From contig JBBRAW010000010.1 in the NCBI GenBank assembly GCA_038206385.1, positions 1 to 55,189 of the forward strand: 55,189 bases of DNA. The letters run 5' to 3'. Positions 18,846 through 28,263 of this stretch are shown piece by piece. Source of the stretch: JANXSD01 sp038206385 (GTDB lineage Bacteria > Bacteroidota > Bacteroidia > AKYH767-A > OLB10). Positions within the stretch are counted from its first letter, which is position 1. Each line of letters opens with the position of its first letter. A program made the position numbers and the translations under genes. Below the pieces are notes generated by a model. It searched no databases, had not been told where the DNA came from, and was given only the letters and a program-made list of their open reading frames with translations.

Positions 18846-19616
18846 TTATTGAATTTCATTTATAATATTTGAAATTTTTTTTTGCCAAATCAATAAATAG
18901 GAAACACCAAAAGGAAGGGCGATATATTTATTTAACAATTTTCTTTCAGCAGACATTAAATGATAAGGGATTTTACCACTATGATCTTTAGAACCAACTG
19001 TAAAATCTGACCCCGCACCATGTCGCATAAAATTTTTTGGAAGCAATTTTGATAGTAGTCGAAAGGATGCTATTGGAAGGAATAAAAAAGTATTGAAGTA
19101 GCTTGAAAAAATTATTTCTCCATACGATTTAAATAGCGCTTTGAAATTAGATGCTGTATATCGTCTTATATGGTGATTTACATCATCATGTTTACTCCAT
19201 AAAAACATGAACGATGGAACAGTACAAAAAACATGACCGTTTTTTTTCACTACTCTTCTCAATTCAGAAGTAGCCAATGCATCATCTTCTACGTGTTCTA
19301 CTACATCAAATGCACATACTAAATCAAACGAATCGTTTTCAAACGGCAGAGATGTAATCGAAGCTTCAATGGCTTTAATATTTAATTCCTCTTTTAAAAA
19401 TTTACAACAATCTGATTCGTACTCTACAGAAATTACTTCACCAAATTTTGAAAGCATTGTTGATGTAGCACCCGTAGCAGCACCAACATTTAATATTTTT
19501 AAATTTCTGCCTTTTGAAATTTTCGAGATCTGGTCATGGAGTATTAAAGTTCGAGCTTTAAACCACCAATGATTTCTTTCAAGAGCATAATATTCTAAAT
19601 AATATTGATTATCCAT
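18846..19616 (-). CDS. Class I SAM-dependent methyltransferase
   Basis: A 256-residue Rossmann-fold methyltransferase. Motif I is ILNVGAATGATSTMLSKFG (a GxGxG variant), the acidic end of strand 2 is ISVEYE, and motif IV is FDLVCAFDVVEHVEDD followed by the L-R-R-V-V-K-x-x-G-H-V element of the UbiE-like group. It starts inside the last codons of the GT2 gene (8-base overlap), showing translational coupling. It probably methylates a sugar or lipid-linked intermediate of the glycan pathway; the acceptor is unknown. There is no signal peptide. Confidence 0.9.
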   Translation of the reverse strand: MDNQYYLEYYALERNHWWFKARTLILHDQISKISKGRNLKILNVGAATGATSTMLSKFGEVISVEYESDCCKFLKEELNIKAIEASITSLPFENDSFDLVCAFDVVEHVEDDALATSELRRVVKKNGHVFCTVPSFMFLWSKHDDVNHHIRRYTASNFKALFKSYGEIIFSSYFNTFLFLPIASFRLLSKLLPKNFMRHGAGSDFTVGSKDHSGKIPYHLMSAERKLLNKYIALPFGVSYLLIWQKKISNIINEIQ

Positions 19617-20568
19617 TTTGTTCTTGTTGGTCGATAATTTTTTTATCTACAACGAATAATGGCCTGTTCCTAACTTGATTGTAAATACGAAGTACATATT
19701 CGCCAATTAATCCTAATGAAATTAATTGAACTCCACTGAAAAGTATTATCGCAATTATTAAAGTAGCAAATCCAGCGGGAACATCATTATAAATTATTTT
19801 TCGAAGTATTACGTAGGTTAAATAAAAAAGTGAAAAGATGATCGAATATAATCCCATTCTTGTAATTAGTTTTATAGGAAACTCGCTAAAATTGAAGATA
19901 CCGTTGTATGCTAATTCCAAAAGTTTTCGAAAACTATAGTTGCTTTCTCCTTCAGCACGAGCATTACGTTCATATTCAATACCACATTGTTTGAACCCAA
20001 CCCATGAGCGCATTCCACGCAAATATCTACTTTGCTCGGGCATACTTATCAAATGATCCACAACTCTACGACTTATCATACCAAAATCGCCACTATCAAT
20101 TGGAATCTTGAAATTGCTTACAGAACGTTGTAAGCGATAGTAAAGCCAATAGGCTAGTTTTTTAAAAAATCCTTCTTTTCTATTTCTTCGTACAGCATAT
20201 ACTACATCATAACCCTCTTCAAGTTTAGTGTAAAAAAGGGAGACCATTTCTGGAGGATCTTGTAGGTCGCCATCCATCATCACAATAGCTTTTGTTCCTC
20301 TAGCATTAACTAATCCAGCACTTAAAGCTAATTGATGTCCATGATTTCTACTAAGTATCAATCCCTGGTATCGGGAATCTGAAAAACAAAGATCTTCTAC
20401 TAATTCAATGGTGCCATCTGTACTTCCATCATCAATAAAAACTACCTCGCATGAAAATGATATGGATTCCATTACAGCATTTAAACGAGCTGTAAGTTGT
20501 TTAAAAATTTGAGCTTCGTTGTAAAGTGGGATGACAAGAGATACTTCTGGAGGTGAGTTTAATTTCAT
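19609..20568 (-). CDS. Polyprenyl-phosphate-type GT2 glycosyltransferase
   Basis: A 319-residue GT-A family 2 enzyme of the DPM1/GtrB/ArnC type: it transfers a sugar from a nucleotide donor to undecaprenyl phosphate on the cytosolic face. The catalytic domain shows SLVIPLYNEA, FIDDGSTDGT, MMDGDLQDPPEM (D-x-D-like metal site) and EGESNYSFRKLLELAYNG, followed by two C-terminal membrane helices (about 235-255 and 270-290) and a YVLRIYNQVRNRP tail. Such enzymes feed lipid-linked sugars to membrane GT-C enzymes such as the GT39-like protein at 32905. It is translationally coupled to the methyltransferase downstream. Confidence 0.92.
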   Translation of the reverse strand: MKLNSPPEVSLVIPLYNEAQIFKQLTARLNAVMESISFSCEVVFIDDGSTDGTIELVEDLCFSDSRYQGLILSRNHGHQLALSAGLVNARGTKAIVMMDGDLQDPPEMVSLFYTKLEEGYDVVYAVRRNRKEGFFKKLAYWLYYRLQRSVSNFKIPIDSGDFGMISRRVVDHLISMPEQSRYLRGMRSWVGFKQCGIEYERNARAEGESNYSFRKLLELAYNGIFNFSEFPIKLITRMGLYSIIFSLFYLTYVILRKIIYNDVPAGFATLIIAIILFSGVQLISLGLIGEYVLRIYNQVRNRPLFVVDKKIIDQQEQNG

Positions 20569-20897
20569 TGCTGCTTAATTGCAGTTGGAATGTCAAAACT
20601 AACAGATTTCGATCAATCAACGTCTTATATTGTCATTCAAATATCTATTTACTCATAAATCTTAACTTTCCAATGAATGGATTTGAATATATATTATCAT
20701 TGTAAGTAGCTTTTAATGAATAATATAAGTATTGTACTTGTGTAACTGAAAAAGATTGGAAAATTGAATAATATTATATCATTTCAGTTCCTATTTTTGC
20801 ACTGTATAAAGTTTTCGCATCTCTTTCATTAAATTGATGGTTTTAAAGAAAATGAAACTGTTTAAAACGCTACTTCTAATAAAGTTCAAAATCTAAT
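20569..20897. other. Divergent intergenic region of the glycan locus
   Basis: 329 AT-rich bases between the two diverging arms of the locus. A TATTTTTG element (20792-20799) faces wzm; the minus side has only an imperfect CAAATATC at about 20638 that could serve the GT2 gene. I see no gene, repeat or RNA structure here. Confidence 0.5.
20792..20799 (+). promoter_or_regulatory. Possible -7 element for the wzm-wzt operon
   Basis: TATTTTTG matches TAnnTTTG about 100 bases upstream of the wzm ATG. No TTG lies at the usual 17-20 bases upstream, so the call is tentative. Confidence 0.35.
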
Positions 20898-21728
20898 ATG
20901 AAACCCGAAACTGAGTTCGAAATCAAGCCCCAGCAGCGAATTAGTCTGGGTATTCGGGAAATAATAGACAACCGAGAACTGTTATATTTCTTTACCTGGA
21001 GAGATATTAAGGTTAAGTATAAACAAACTGTATTGGGTTTTGCGTGGGCCGTCATTCAACCTATTATGATGGTAATAATATTTACTTTTTTCTTCGGAAA
21101 AACGCTTGCTGTCCCATCTGATAATGTCCCTTATCCCATTTTCGTTTTTGCAGGATTATTACTTTGGAATATTTTTTCAAATGGATTAAGCAATGCTGCA
21201 AATAGTATGGTTAGTAATGCTAATATCATCAAAAAAATATATTTTCCGCGACTTATAATTCCACTATCAGCCATATTAGTAACACTATTTGATTTCATTA
21301 TGGCATTTGTCCTGTTTTTAGGGATGCTCGTTTGGTATAAATTGCCCGTGGATCCACTTTTTTTTACATCAAGTATAATTATCAGCCTTGTTCTAGTAAC
21401 CTTGGGTACTTTCGGGCCAGGGTGTTTACTAGCTTCCTTGAATGTGAAATACCGGGATTTTCGATACATAATTCCATTTCTTATTCAGGCACTACTCTTT
21501 ATTACTCCTGTGATTTACCCAGTAAGTATGATAAAACACCCTTATATAAAATGGATTATCGCTTTGAATCCAATGACAGGAGCAATAAATTTATTTCGAT
21601 CTACTATTACAGGTAAGGATCCTGATATTAATTTAATTCTTGTAAGTACCATTTCAGCAGTATTTTTCTTTATTGTTGGAGTATATTATTTCAGGAAAAC
21701 TGAAGCTTATTTTGCAGATTTAGCTTGA
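20898..21728 (+). CDS. wzm: Polysaccharide ABC exporter permease (Wzm-type)
   Basis: A 276-residue ABC-2 type permease that moves undecaprenyl-linked polysaccharide across the inner membrane. The cytosolic N-terminus has ELLYFFTWRDIKVKYKQT, the amphipathic gate-helix region of Wzm/TagG/KpsM proteins, then VLGFAWAVIQPIMMVIIFTFFFG and five more hydrophobic segments, with NVKYRDFRYIIPFLIQALLFITPVIYP before the last helices. Length is as expected. It is followed 3 bases later by the ATPase gene wzt and is the first gene of the long plus-strand glycan operon. Confidence 0.95.
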   Translation: MKPETEFEIKPQQRISLGIREIIDNRELLYFFTWRDIKVKYKQTVLGFAWAVIQPIMMVIIFTFFFGKTLAVPSDNVPYPIFVFAGLLLWNIFSNGLSNAANSMVSNANIIKKIYFPRLIIPLSAILVTLFDFIMAFVLFLGMLVWYKLPVDPLFFTSSIIISLVLVTLGTFGPGCLLASLNVKYRDFRYIIPFLIQALLFITPVIYPVSMIKHPYIKWIIALNPMTGAINLFRSTITGKDPDINLILVSTISAVFFFIVGVYYFRKTEAYFADLA

Positions 21729-21731
21729 TTT

Positions 21732-22979
21732 ATGAAACCGATATTAGAAGTAAAAAATATTTCAAAAAAGTTCATTATTGATCATGAACAACAAGCTTAT
21801 CTAAGCCTAAGAGAAAAGTTGCAATCTGTTTTTTCTAGTAAAAGTACGAAAGAAGAATTTTGGGCATTAAAGGATATTAATTTTCAAGTTGAAAGAGGTG
21901 AAACAATTGGAATAATTGGAAAGAATGGTGCGGGAAAATCTACGCTGCTTAAAATATTTTCAAAAATAACTCCACCAACTACAGGATCAATAATCACTAG
22001 AGGTAGAATTGCAAGTTTATTAGAAGTGGGTACCGGTTTTCATCCAGAGTTGTCGGGAAGGGAAAATATTTATTTGAATGGATCCATTTTAGGAATGAAA
22101 CGTAAAGAAATTGAACTAAAATTTGATGAAATTGTAGACTTTTCAGGGGTGGAAAAATTTCTTGATACACCGTTAAAACGTTATTCTAGTGGAATGCAAT
22201 TACGATTAGCTTTCGCTGTGGCTGCATTCCTGGAACCTGAAATATTAATTATTGACGAAGTACTTGCCGTTGGTGATGCAGAGTTTCAACGTAAATGTAT
22301 GGGGCAAATGGAAGAGGTGAGCAGAAGTGGTCGCACAATTTTATTTGTTAGTCATAATATGGCAGCTGTATCTCAACTATGTAAAAAAACAGTTTGGTTG
22401 CACGATGGTGAAATAAAACAAATTGGTAATACTTTTGAGGTAATTCCGGCGTATATTTCTCGAATTACCCATCATGATTATCAAAAAGAATGGACGCTCA
22501 ATAATGCACCCGGTGATGATGAAGTTAAATTGCTTAGTTGTAAATTAATTCAAAATGAAAAGACAATTGGTGTTATTGATATCAATCAAATTTGTGAAGT
22601 AGAATTAATATTTACAGTTCTAAAACCTGTAAAAAATTTAATTTGCGGAGTAAGTATTTATACTCTTGAAGGAAATTGTATCACTGCTCACGCTGATTGG
22701 AACCCCAATGCTTTTGAACCAGGTATCTATTCACGCAAAATGCAAATTCCTGCTCAGATTTTTGCAGAAGGTGACTTTTCGATATTAGTACAACTTGTAT
22801 TTTTTGACCCAGCGAAACGATCAGTATATTTACCTGATATACTTACTTTTCATGCTCATGATAGTGATAATCCAAATACCGTGAGAGGTTTGTATAAGGA
22901 AGCATGGCCGGGAATTGTACGTTTAGGTTTTAAATGGACCAATCCTCAACTTGTGGATATTAATTCATTGCAATTATGA
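21732..22979 (+). CDS. wzt: Polysaccharide ABC exporter ATPase with C-terminal glycan domain (Wzt-type)
   Basis: A 415-residue ATPase partner of Wzm. Residues 1 to about 245 are the nucleotide-binding domain: Walker A GIIGKNGAGKSTLLK, signature YSSGMQLRLAFA, Walker B ILIIDEVLAVGD, H-loop FVSHNMA. Residues from about 255 on form a beta-rich C-terminal domain (KLLSCKLIQ..., CGVSIYTLEG, FSILVQLVFFD) like the Wzt carbohydrate-binding domain, which in characterised O-antigen systems recognises the modified non-reducing end of the chain. Its stop overlaps the start of the next methyltransferase by 4 bases, consistent with chain-end methylation coupled to export (inference). Confidence 0.94.
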   Translation: MKPILEVKNISKKFIIDHEQQAYLSLREKLQSVFSSKSTKEEFWALKDINFQVERGETIGIIGKNGAGKSTLLKIFSKITPPTTGSIITRGRIASLLEVGTGFHPELSGRENIYLNGSILGMKRKEIELKFDEIVDFSGVEKFLDTPLKRYSSGMQLRLAFAVAAFLEPEILIIDEVLAVGDAEFQRKCMGQMEEVSRSGRTILFVSHNMAAVSQLCKKTVWLHDGEIKQIGNTFEVIPAYISRITHHDYQKEWTLNNAPGDDEVKLLSCKLIQNEKTIGVIDINQICEVELIFTVLKPVKNLICGVSIYTLEGNCITAHADWNPNAFEPGIYSRKMQIPAQIFAEGDFSILVQLVFFDPAKRSVYLPDILTFHAHDSDNPNTVRGLYKEAWPGIVRLGFKWTNPQLVDINSLQL

Positions 22980-23833
22980 AATGTAAAATTTGTGGAAACC
23001 TTTCAAATATTGTTTTTAAAGCTAAAGTTCTTGATCAATATGAGGTGTCTTATTATCATTGTAACTCCTGTGACTTTATTCAAACCGAGGACCCTTATTG
23101 GCTACAAGAAGCTTACAAAGATGCTGTAAGTGTTTTCGATGTTTGGTCGGTTGCTCGACCATTATTAAATAGCAAAATTGTTGCAAAATTAATTGATAGA
23201 TGTTTCCCAACTACCAAGTCAAGATTTCTTGATTATGGAGGCGGAAGTGGGATTTTTGTTCGACAAATGCGTGATATAGGTTATGATTTTATTCGCTCCG
23301 ATGCTTATAGTAAAAACATGTTTGCCAGATGTTTTGATTTAGAAGATATGCCAGATCAAAAATATTTTATTTTAACTACCAGCTTCGAAGTATTTGAACA
23401 TTTAGCAAACCCTTTGCAGGATGTAATTAATATGTTCAAAATGACTGATAATATATTTTTTTCCACGAGCATCAAACCTAAAAAGGTCGAAAGTCCCGCT
23501 GATTGGGATTACATCGCACCTTATCATGGTCAACATATTTCGTTTTATTCGATAAAAGCACTCGAAAAAATTGCAGCTTTGACAAATAGTTTTTTACTTA
23601 GCGATGGTAAAACTTATCACACTCTTTCTAAGACAAAACTGAAAATCAATAACAAGGAATACAAAGCGATTATCAAGAATAATCAATTAGGCATTCTAGA
23701 AAAAGTGTTAAATAAAATTGGCAACAAAATCCAAAAATACGCTAATAGAAATACCATTGCAAACCGAATCTCTTTAACGGAATTAGATTCACAATACGTT
23801 ATAGAAAAATTAGACAAAGGCAAATCTCATTAA
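22976..23833 (+). CDS. SAM methyltransferase with N-terminal zinc-ribbon-like motif
   Basis: A 285-residue protein. The N-terminus has two Cys pairs, CKICG (3-7) and CNSCDF near residue 32, like the zinc-binding head of sugar C-/O-methyltransferases. Next come FLDYGGGSGIFVRQM (SAM motif I) and LTTSFEVFEHLANPLQDV (motif IV), then FFSTSIKPKK and a HGQHISFYS region. The ATG overlaps the wzt stop (ATGA), so translation is coupled to the exporter ATPase. It probably methylates the exported glycan. The C-terminal 60 residues are Lys/Asn-rich and not family-specific. Confidence 0.85.
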   Translation: MKCKICGNLSNIVFKAKVLDQYEVSYYHCNSCDFIQTEDPYWLQEAYKDAVSVFDVWSVARPLLNSKIVAKLIDRCFPTTKSRFLDYGGGSGIFVRQMRDIGYDFIRSDAYSKNMFARCFDLEDMPDQKYFILTTSFEVFEHLANPLQDVINMFKMTDNIFFSTSIKPKKVESPADWDYIAPYHGQHISFYSIKALEKIAALTNSFLLSDGKTYHTLSKTKLKINNKEYKAIIKNNQLGILEKVLNKIGNKIQKYANRNTIANRISLTELDSQYVIEKLDKGKSH

Positions 23834-23851
23834 TTAAATAATTTATTATAC

Positions 23852-24790
23852 ATGCAATTGTTAAAACGGGTAGTTAATAGAATTAAAATTGTGTTTTCAG
23901 ATAAACTAACGCAAGCTTTATATTTTAAAGGAATTCCGTTGGCTGATATAACTCATAATACTCTTAATAAATCGTTGCAATTCATAAAATTAAATTGTGA
24001 AATTCCATTAAGTTATAATGCTGATTTTTTAATTAATAGTTATGGATATGCAAAAAAAATAAAAGAAACTCATCAGGCAAAATTTATATGGACAGGTAGT
24101 GAACTGCATCTTGAAATTAATAATGTGATTCATCATGTTCAAACTGAAGAAGATATTTTTATATTATATGAAATTCATGTAGATGGTGTTTACAATTATG
24201 TTTATAGATTACCTCATAATGTATTCGATATTGGTATGAATGTTTCATTTTCTTCTCTTTATTTTGCAGGTAGATCGAATGTTGTTGAAATTCATAGCTT
24301 CGAACCCTTTAAACCAACCTTTAATCAAGCGTTAAAAAACCAATCGTTAAATCCTGAAATAAGTAAAAAAATTAAATCGTATAATTTCGGACTCGGTGAA
24401 AAGGATGAAAGTCTTCAATTGAAGTACAATTATGATTGGAAAGGTAGCGCAGGTATCGATGGAATTCCGGATAGGTTATCTGATAAGGTAAAGGATAGTA
24501 ATCAAGAAATTGAAATGCGTGCTGTTAACTTCCTTGACACAATAAAATTTTCAAATGCTGATTTGCCAATCGGAGTGAAAATCGATTGTGAAGGTGCGGA
24601 ATACGCAATCGTGAAATCTATAATTCTACTCCCATTTTTCGATAAAGTTCAATGGGTATTAATGGAATGGCATGAAAAGGGACCATTAGTCTTGTTAGAG
24701 TCACTAACTTCTGCAGGATTTTCTGCAATTTCTTTGCTCCCACATAGTAACGGTACAGGGATGATTTATGCATTTAGGCAATTAAAATAA
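23852..24790 (+). CDS. FkbM-family methyltransferase
   Basis: A 312-residue methyltransferase of the FkbM family (O-methylation of sugars or polyketides). Signature elements are VFDIGMNVSFSSLYFAG (motif I), EIHSFEPFKPTFNQALKN, GLGEKDESLQL and GVKIDCEGAEYAIVKSI, the conserved K-x-D-x-E-G-x-E of the family. An N-terminal stretch of about 110 residues precedes the catalytic fold. The stop shares bases with the next gene's ATG (TAATGG), so these genes form a tight operon. The acceptor is unknown, presumably a glycan in this locus. Confidence 0.88.
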   Translation: MQLLKRVVNRIKIVFSDKLTQALYFKGIPLADITHNTLNKSLQFIKLNCEIPLSYNADFLINSYGYAKKIKETHQAKFIWTGSELHLEINNVIHHVQTEEDIFILYEIHVDGVYNYVYRLPHNVFDIGMNVSFSSLYFAGRSNVVEIHSFEPFKPTFNQALKNQSLNPEISKKIKSYNFGLGEKDESLQLKYNYDWKGSAGIDGIPDRLSDKVKDSNQEIEMRAVNFLDTIKFSNADLPIGVKIDCEGAEYAIVKSIILLPFFDKVQWVLMEWHEKGPLVLLESLTSAGFSAISLLPHSNGTGMIYAFRQLK

Positions 24791-26031
24791 TGGACGATAA
24801 TAATCCAATACGTGTCGCTGTAATTTCTGCTTTTCCTCCAGTTAAGGATAATTACAAAGGTCCTAATTCATTACCATATCAATTGCTAAAACATCGCCCA
24901 GATGAAATAATTGTTGATTTATATTATTTTTCACAACCTGAGATTACTCCAGAAGTCATAGCAGATTCTCTTTCAAAGTTAAACCTCGCAGCTATTACTC
25001 AAATTGATAATGATTCATATTCTAATTTTGATAAAATTAAAAAACTCATATCCCGATTTTTATTTCCAAATGAAATAAATAGTCTCCCAGGTGTTCTACA
25101 GAGTTTTTTGCCACCCCATAAAATTATTAATAATATTAAAAATAATAATTATGATCAAATATGGTTGTATCCTAGTTGGCTTTATAACTGGATTAAACCA
25201 TTAAAATTGCTACCTATTATTATTTCAGGAATGGATTCGGCATCTTTACATTACACTCGATGTATTGATTTGAATTTGGCAAACAGCGACAATGAATTAT
25301 CCCATATGAAGTTGTTACTCAAAAAATATATTCATCTCGAAAAAGAGATTGCGAAAACAGGAAAAAAGGTGCATATGGTAGGGAAATCTGACGCTGATTT
25401 TTTCAATAAGCTAACAAATTCTAACCAAGCTTTTTTTGTACCTCACCCACATAATGGAATCACAAAGTACGTGAATAAGGATTTTTCTGTTAAGGCAAAA
25501 TTAAAAATATTAATTACAGGTCAGGCCGATAGTATTTACTTAAGAAACGAATTAGATAGGGTAATAAAAGTATTCATAGAAAATGAAAATGTTTTCAAAA
25601 ACCATTTTAACTTGAATTTTATTGGATCTGGATTTGAATTAGTAATTAAGAAATTGAAAGATGCAGGGTATGAAGTAACTCATAACAATTGGGTTGCAGA
25701 TTTTTCGGATGAAATAGGTAATATGGATATCCAAATTTTTCCCATTGCTGTAGGTACCGGTACCAAAGGAAAGGTGTTGCATGCCTTAGCAACAGGTTTA
25801 TTGGGAATTGGTACATCCATGGCTTTCGAAAATATTAATGCAACGGAGGGAAATGATTTCTTAGTATATCGAAATGAGGACGATCTGAAATTATTTTTGC
25901 TAAATTTGATTTCAGAATCAAAATCCTATTCTGAAATAGCTGGAAACGGTGCCCGACAAATTAGAACTTATCACTCACCGGATTTAAATGCTTCTCAATT
26001 TTGGAGCGAGATAATGAATAATTCAAATTGA
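24790..26031 (+). CDS. Predicted GT4-like glycosyltransferase
   Basis: A 413-residue protein with a GT-B arrangement: N-terminal RVAVISAFPPVKDNYKGP and C-terminal LKILITGQADSIYLRNELD, LNFIGSGFELVIKKLKDAG, MDIQIFPIAVGTGTKGKVLHALATGLLGIGTSMAFENI. The last segment occupies the place of the donor-sugar EX7E region of GT4 enzymes, with G-T-G-T-K-G-K typical of a divergent branch. No membrane segment. Donor and linkage are unknown. It overlaps the preceding FkbM gene by one base. Confidence 0.75.
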   Translation: MDDNNPIRVAVISAFPPVKDNYKGPNSLPYQLLKHRPDEIIVDLYYFSQPEITPEVIADSLSKLNLAAITQIDNDSYSNFDKIKKLISRFLFPNEINSLPGVLQSFLPPHKIINNIKNNNYDQIWLYPSWLYNWIKPLKLLPIIISGMDSASLHYTRCIDLNLANSDNELSHMKLLLKKYIHLEKEIAKTGKKVHMVGKSDADFFNKLTNSNQAFFVPHPHNGITKYVNKDFSVKAKLKILITGQADSIYLRNELDRVIKVFIENENVFKNHFNLNFIGSGFELVIKKLKDAGYEVTHNNWVADFSDEIGNMDIQIFPIAVGTGTKGKVLHALATGLLGIGTSMAFENINATEGNDFLVYRNEDDLKLFLLNLISESKSYSEIAGNGARQIRTYHSPDLNASQFWSEIMNNSN

Positions 26032-26061
26032 ATTTATTAATCAAAAAAGTAGCTAAAAAAT

Positions 26062-26673
26062 ATGAATGTTTTATCGACTATATATACCAAATTTAAAATA
26101 GTTCGCTCCCGAAAAATTATTCAAAACAATTGGATAAAAGAGGGAAAACCTATTCCTCCGCCAACTAAAGTTAAACATTTGATTATTGAGGAATACAGAA
26201 AAAAAAGTAATCTCTGTAGTTTCGTGGAAACTGGTACTTTTAAAGGAGAAACCACTTTCGTTCAATCCTTTTATTTTAAATCTTGTTACACAATTGAATT
26301 AAGTACGGAGTTGTATCGATTAGCTACCGAAAAATTTAAATCTTTCCCCAATGTTCACTTGTATCATGGAGATAGTGCTATATTGTTAGGTGAAATAGTG
26401 CCTATCCCCTCCGAACCTGCCTTATTCTGGCTCGATGGGCACTATTCAGAAGGCGAAACCGCAAAAGGGGATTTAAATACACCCATTATGAAAGAGTTGG
26501 AAATTGTTATTGGTGATAAGAGATTTAAACACCTTATACTTATCGATGATGCAAGAGATTTTATTGGTAAAAATGATTATCCGACAATAAATTCATTGAA
26601 AGAATACGTTGCAAAATTAAATCCTTCAGCAAAATTTACTGTAGTAGATGATATTATTCGGATTGAACAATAG
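26062..26673 (+). CDS. Small SAM methyltransferase-like protein
   Basis: A 203-residue protein of the class I methyltransferase fold. Visible elements are SFVETGTFKGETTFVQSFYF (variant motif I, E-T-G-T-x-x-G), YTIELSTELYRLA (acidic strand 2), VHLYHGDSAILLGE and ALFWLDGHYSEGETA with an acidic LILIDDARDF near the end. The W-L-D-G-H element recalls TylF/macrocin-O-methyltransferase-like proteins that use a metal ion. The acceptor is unknown. It sits in the plus-strand operon between a GT and another methyltransferase. Confidence 0.72.
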   Translation: MNVLSTIYTKFKIVRSRKIIQNNWIKEGKPIPPPTKVKHLIIEEYRKKSNLCSFVETGTFKGETTFVQSFYFKSCYTIELSTELYRLATEKFKSFPNVHLYHGDSAILLGEIVPIPSEPALFWLDGHYSEGETAKGDLNTPIMKELEIVIGDKRFKHLILIDDARDFIGKNDYPTINSLKEYVAKLNPSAKFTVVDDIIRIEQ

Positions 26674-26699
26674 CGATATTGGAATCGTAAAAATATAAT

Positions 26700-27389
26700 A
26701 TGAAATCAATAAATGAGCAAGCTCGAATTAATTGGGTAAGTGATAAATTAAAAGGAATTGCAAGGGGTAATTCTATATTAGATGCCGGTGCTGGTGAACA
26801 ACAATTTCGACAATTTTGCGATAACTTGGTTTATACTTCGCAAGATTTTGCCGCTTATACTCCCACTGAATTGGTGACTGGTTTGCAAGTTGATGGTTGG
26901 GATTATGGAAAATTAGATATTATCTCAGATATAACAAACATTCCCAGATCTAATGAATCTTTCGATGTTATTTTATGTACTGAAGTTTTTGAACATATTC
27001 CCGATCCTTTGAGTGCACTGAAAGAATTTTCCAGATTATTAAAACCAGGTGGTAAATTGATCTTAACAGCCCCTTTTGCTAGCATGACTCATTTTGCTCC
27101 TTACCATTATTCAACCGGTTTTTCACGCTTTTTTTATGAAAAACATTTACCGTTAAATAATTTTAAAATATTGGAGATCGTCCCAAATGGAAATTACTTC
27201 TCCTCGATGTTACAAGAGACTAGCAGAATTCCTTATGTTGCACATGATTATCAATTGCCTAAACCCAATAGAATCCAACTCTTGGCTCTTAAAATAGTTG
27301 AAAAAATGCTGAATAAATATGTATCAATTCCCAATAGATCTTCTGAACTAATGTGTTTGGGATGGCATGTTGTAGCAGTTAAAAATTAA
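26700..27389 (+). CDS. Class I SAM-dependent methyltransferase (UbiE-like)
   Basis: A 229-residue methyltransferase: ILDAGAGEQQFRQFC (motif I, slightly degenerate), DISDITNIPRSNESFDVILCTEVFEHIPDP (motif IV) and LKEFSRLLKPGGKLILTAPFASMTHFAPYHY (the post-IV loop typical of UbiE/Methyltransf_11). It lies 26 bases after the preceding gene and two bases before the fucosyltransferase gene. It is presumably a sugar O-methyltransferase; 2-O-methylfucose would be one possible product given the neighbour, but this is speculation. Confidence 0.88.
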   Translation: MKSINEQARINWVSDKLKGIARGNSILDAGAGEQQFRQFCDNLVYTSQDFAAYTPTELVTGLQVDGWDYGKLDIISDITNIPRSNESFDVILCTEVFEHIPDPLSALKEFSRLLKPGGKLILTAPFASMTHFAPYHYSTGFSRFFYEKHLPLNNFKILEIVPNGNYFSSMLQETSRIPYVAHDYQLPKPNRIQLLALKIVEKMLNKYVSIPNRSSELMCLGWHVVAVKN

Positions 27390-27391
27390 TC

Positions 27392-28261
27392 ATGGTTATT
27401 GTAAAATTATCTGGAGGATTAGGAAATCAATTATTTCAAGTTGCAACCGCAAAATCATTGGCTAATAAACTTTCGTGTGAATTTAAAATAGATAACCATT
27501 TTTTTAATGATAGGCCCAATAGAGTTTTCGAATTGTGTAATTTCTCCTTAGTTTATCAGGAAATTTCAACTTTTGAACTCTATAAAACATTGCATTTATC
27601 AAAATATTTTTTGTTGGATTTAATCACAAAAAATAATCGTGTTTATGAAAAAAACATCAACGTTTTTAATGAAAAACATTTTCAATTTGATCCAATGTTA
27701 TATGATCAAAATGAACCTGTAGTGTTAAATGGCTATTGGCAAAGTGAAAAATATTTTGAATCAATATCTTCTGAAATCCGAAGGGAATTTGTTCTAAAGA
27801 ATGAAGTTCATTATAATTCACTTCCGATCTCCATGGAAATTTCAAATTGCAATTCCGTTTCCATACATCTTCGCCGAGGGGATTATCTTAATAACCCAAT
27901 TATTAATTCTATTCACGGAGTCTTATCCGACGAATACTATTTAAATAGTATTGAGTTTTTGAAATCTAAAACAACAATCGATGAAGTCTTTATTTTTTCA
28001 GATGATGTTAATTCTGCTAATGAGTTTATTAAAAAGTATAACTATGGAATTAATATAAGTGCTCAGTCAAAAAATGCATTGTTAGATTTTCATTTGTTGC
28101 AAAAATGTAAACATAATATCATTGCTAATAGTTCGTTTAGTTGGTGGGCAGCGTGGTTAAATTCAAATCCAAATAAAATGGTTATTGCCCCCAATAATTG
28201 GTTTAAGGATGAATCAATTATTACTGATGACTTGTTTCCCAAAAGCTGGAAAATTTTGTAA
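27392..28261 (+). CDS. Alpha-1,2-fucosyltransferase family (GT11)
   Basis: A 289-residue GT11 enzyme; characterised members transfer L-fucose from GDP-fucose in an alpha-1,2 linkage. The N-terminal IVKLSGGLGNQLFQVATAKSLA is the family opening. HLRRGDY (159-165) is the GDP-fucose-binding motif. VFIFSDD and SSFSWWAAWLN are the remaining conserved blocks. Full length. GDP-fucose synthesis genes (gmd, fcl) are absent from this window and must lie elsewhere, or another 6-deoxy sugar is used. It is tightly packed in the operon, 2-3 bases from both neighbours. Confidence 0.93.
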   Translation: MVIVKLSGGLGNQLFQVATAKSLANKLSCEFKIDNHFFNDRPNRVFELCNFSLVYQEISTFELYKTLHLSKYFLLDLITKNNRVYEKNINVFNEKHFQFDPMLYDQNEPVVLNGYWQSEKYFESISSEIRREFVLKNEVHYNSLPISMEISNCNSVSIHLRRGDYLNNPIINSIHGVLSDEYYLNSIEFLKSKTTIDEVFIFSDDVNSANEFIKKYNYGINISAQSKNALLDFHLLQKCKHNIIANSSFSWWAAWLNSNPNKMVIAPNNWFKDESIITDDLFPKSWKIL

Positions 28262-28263
28262 TT

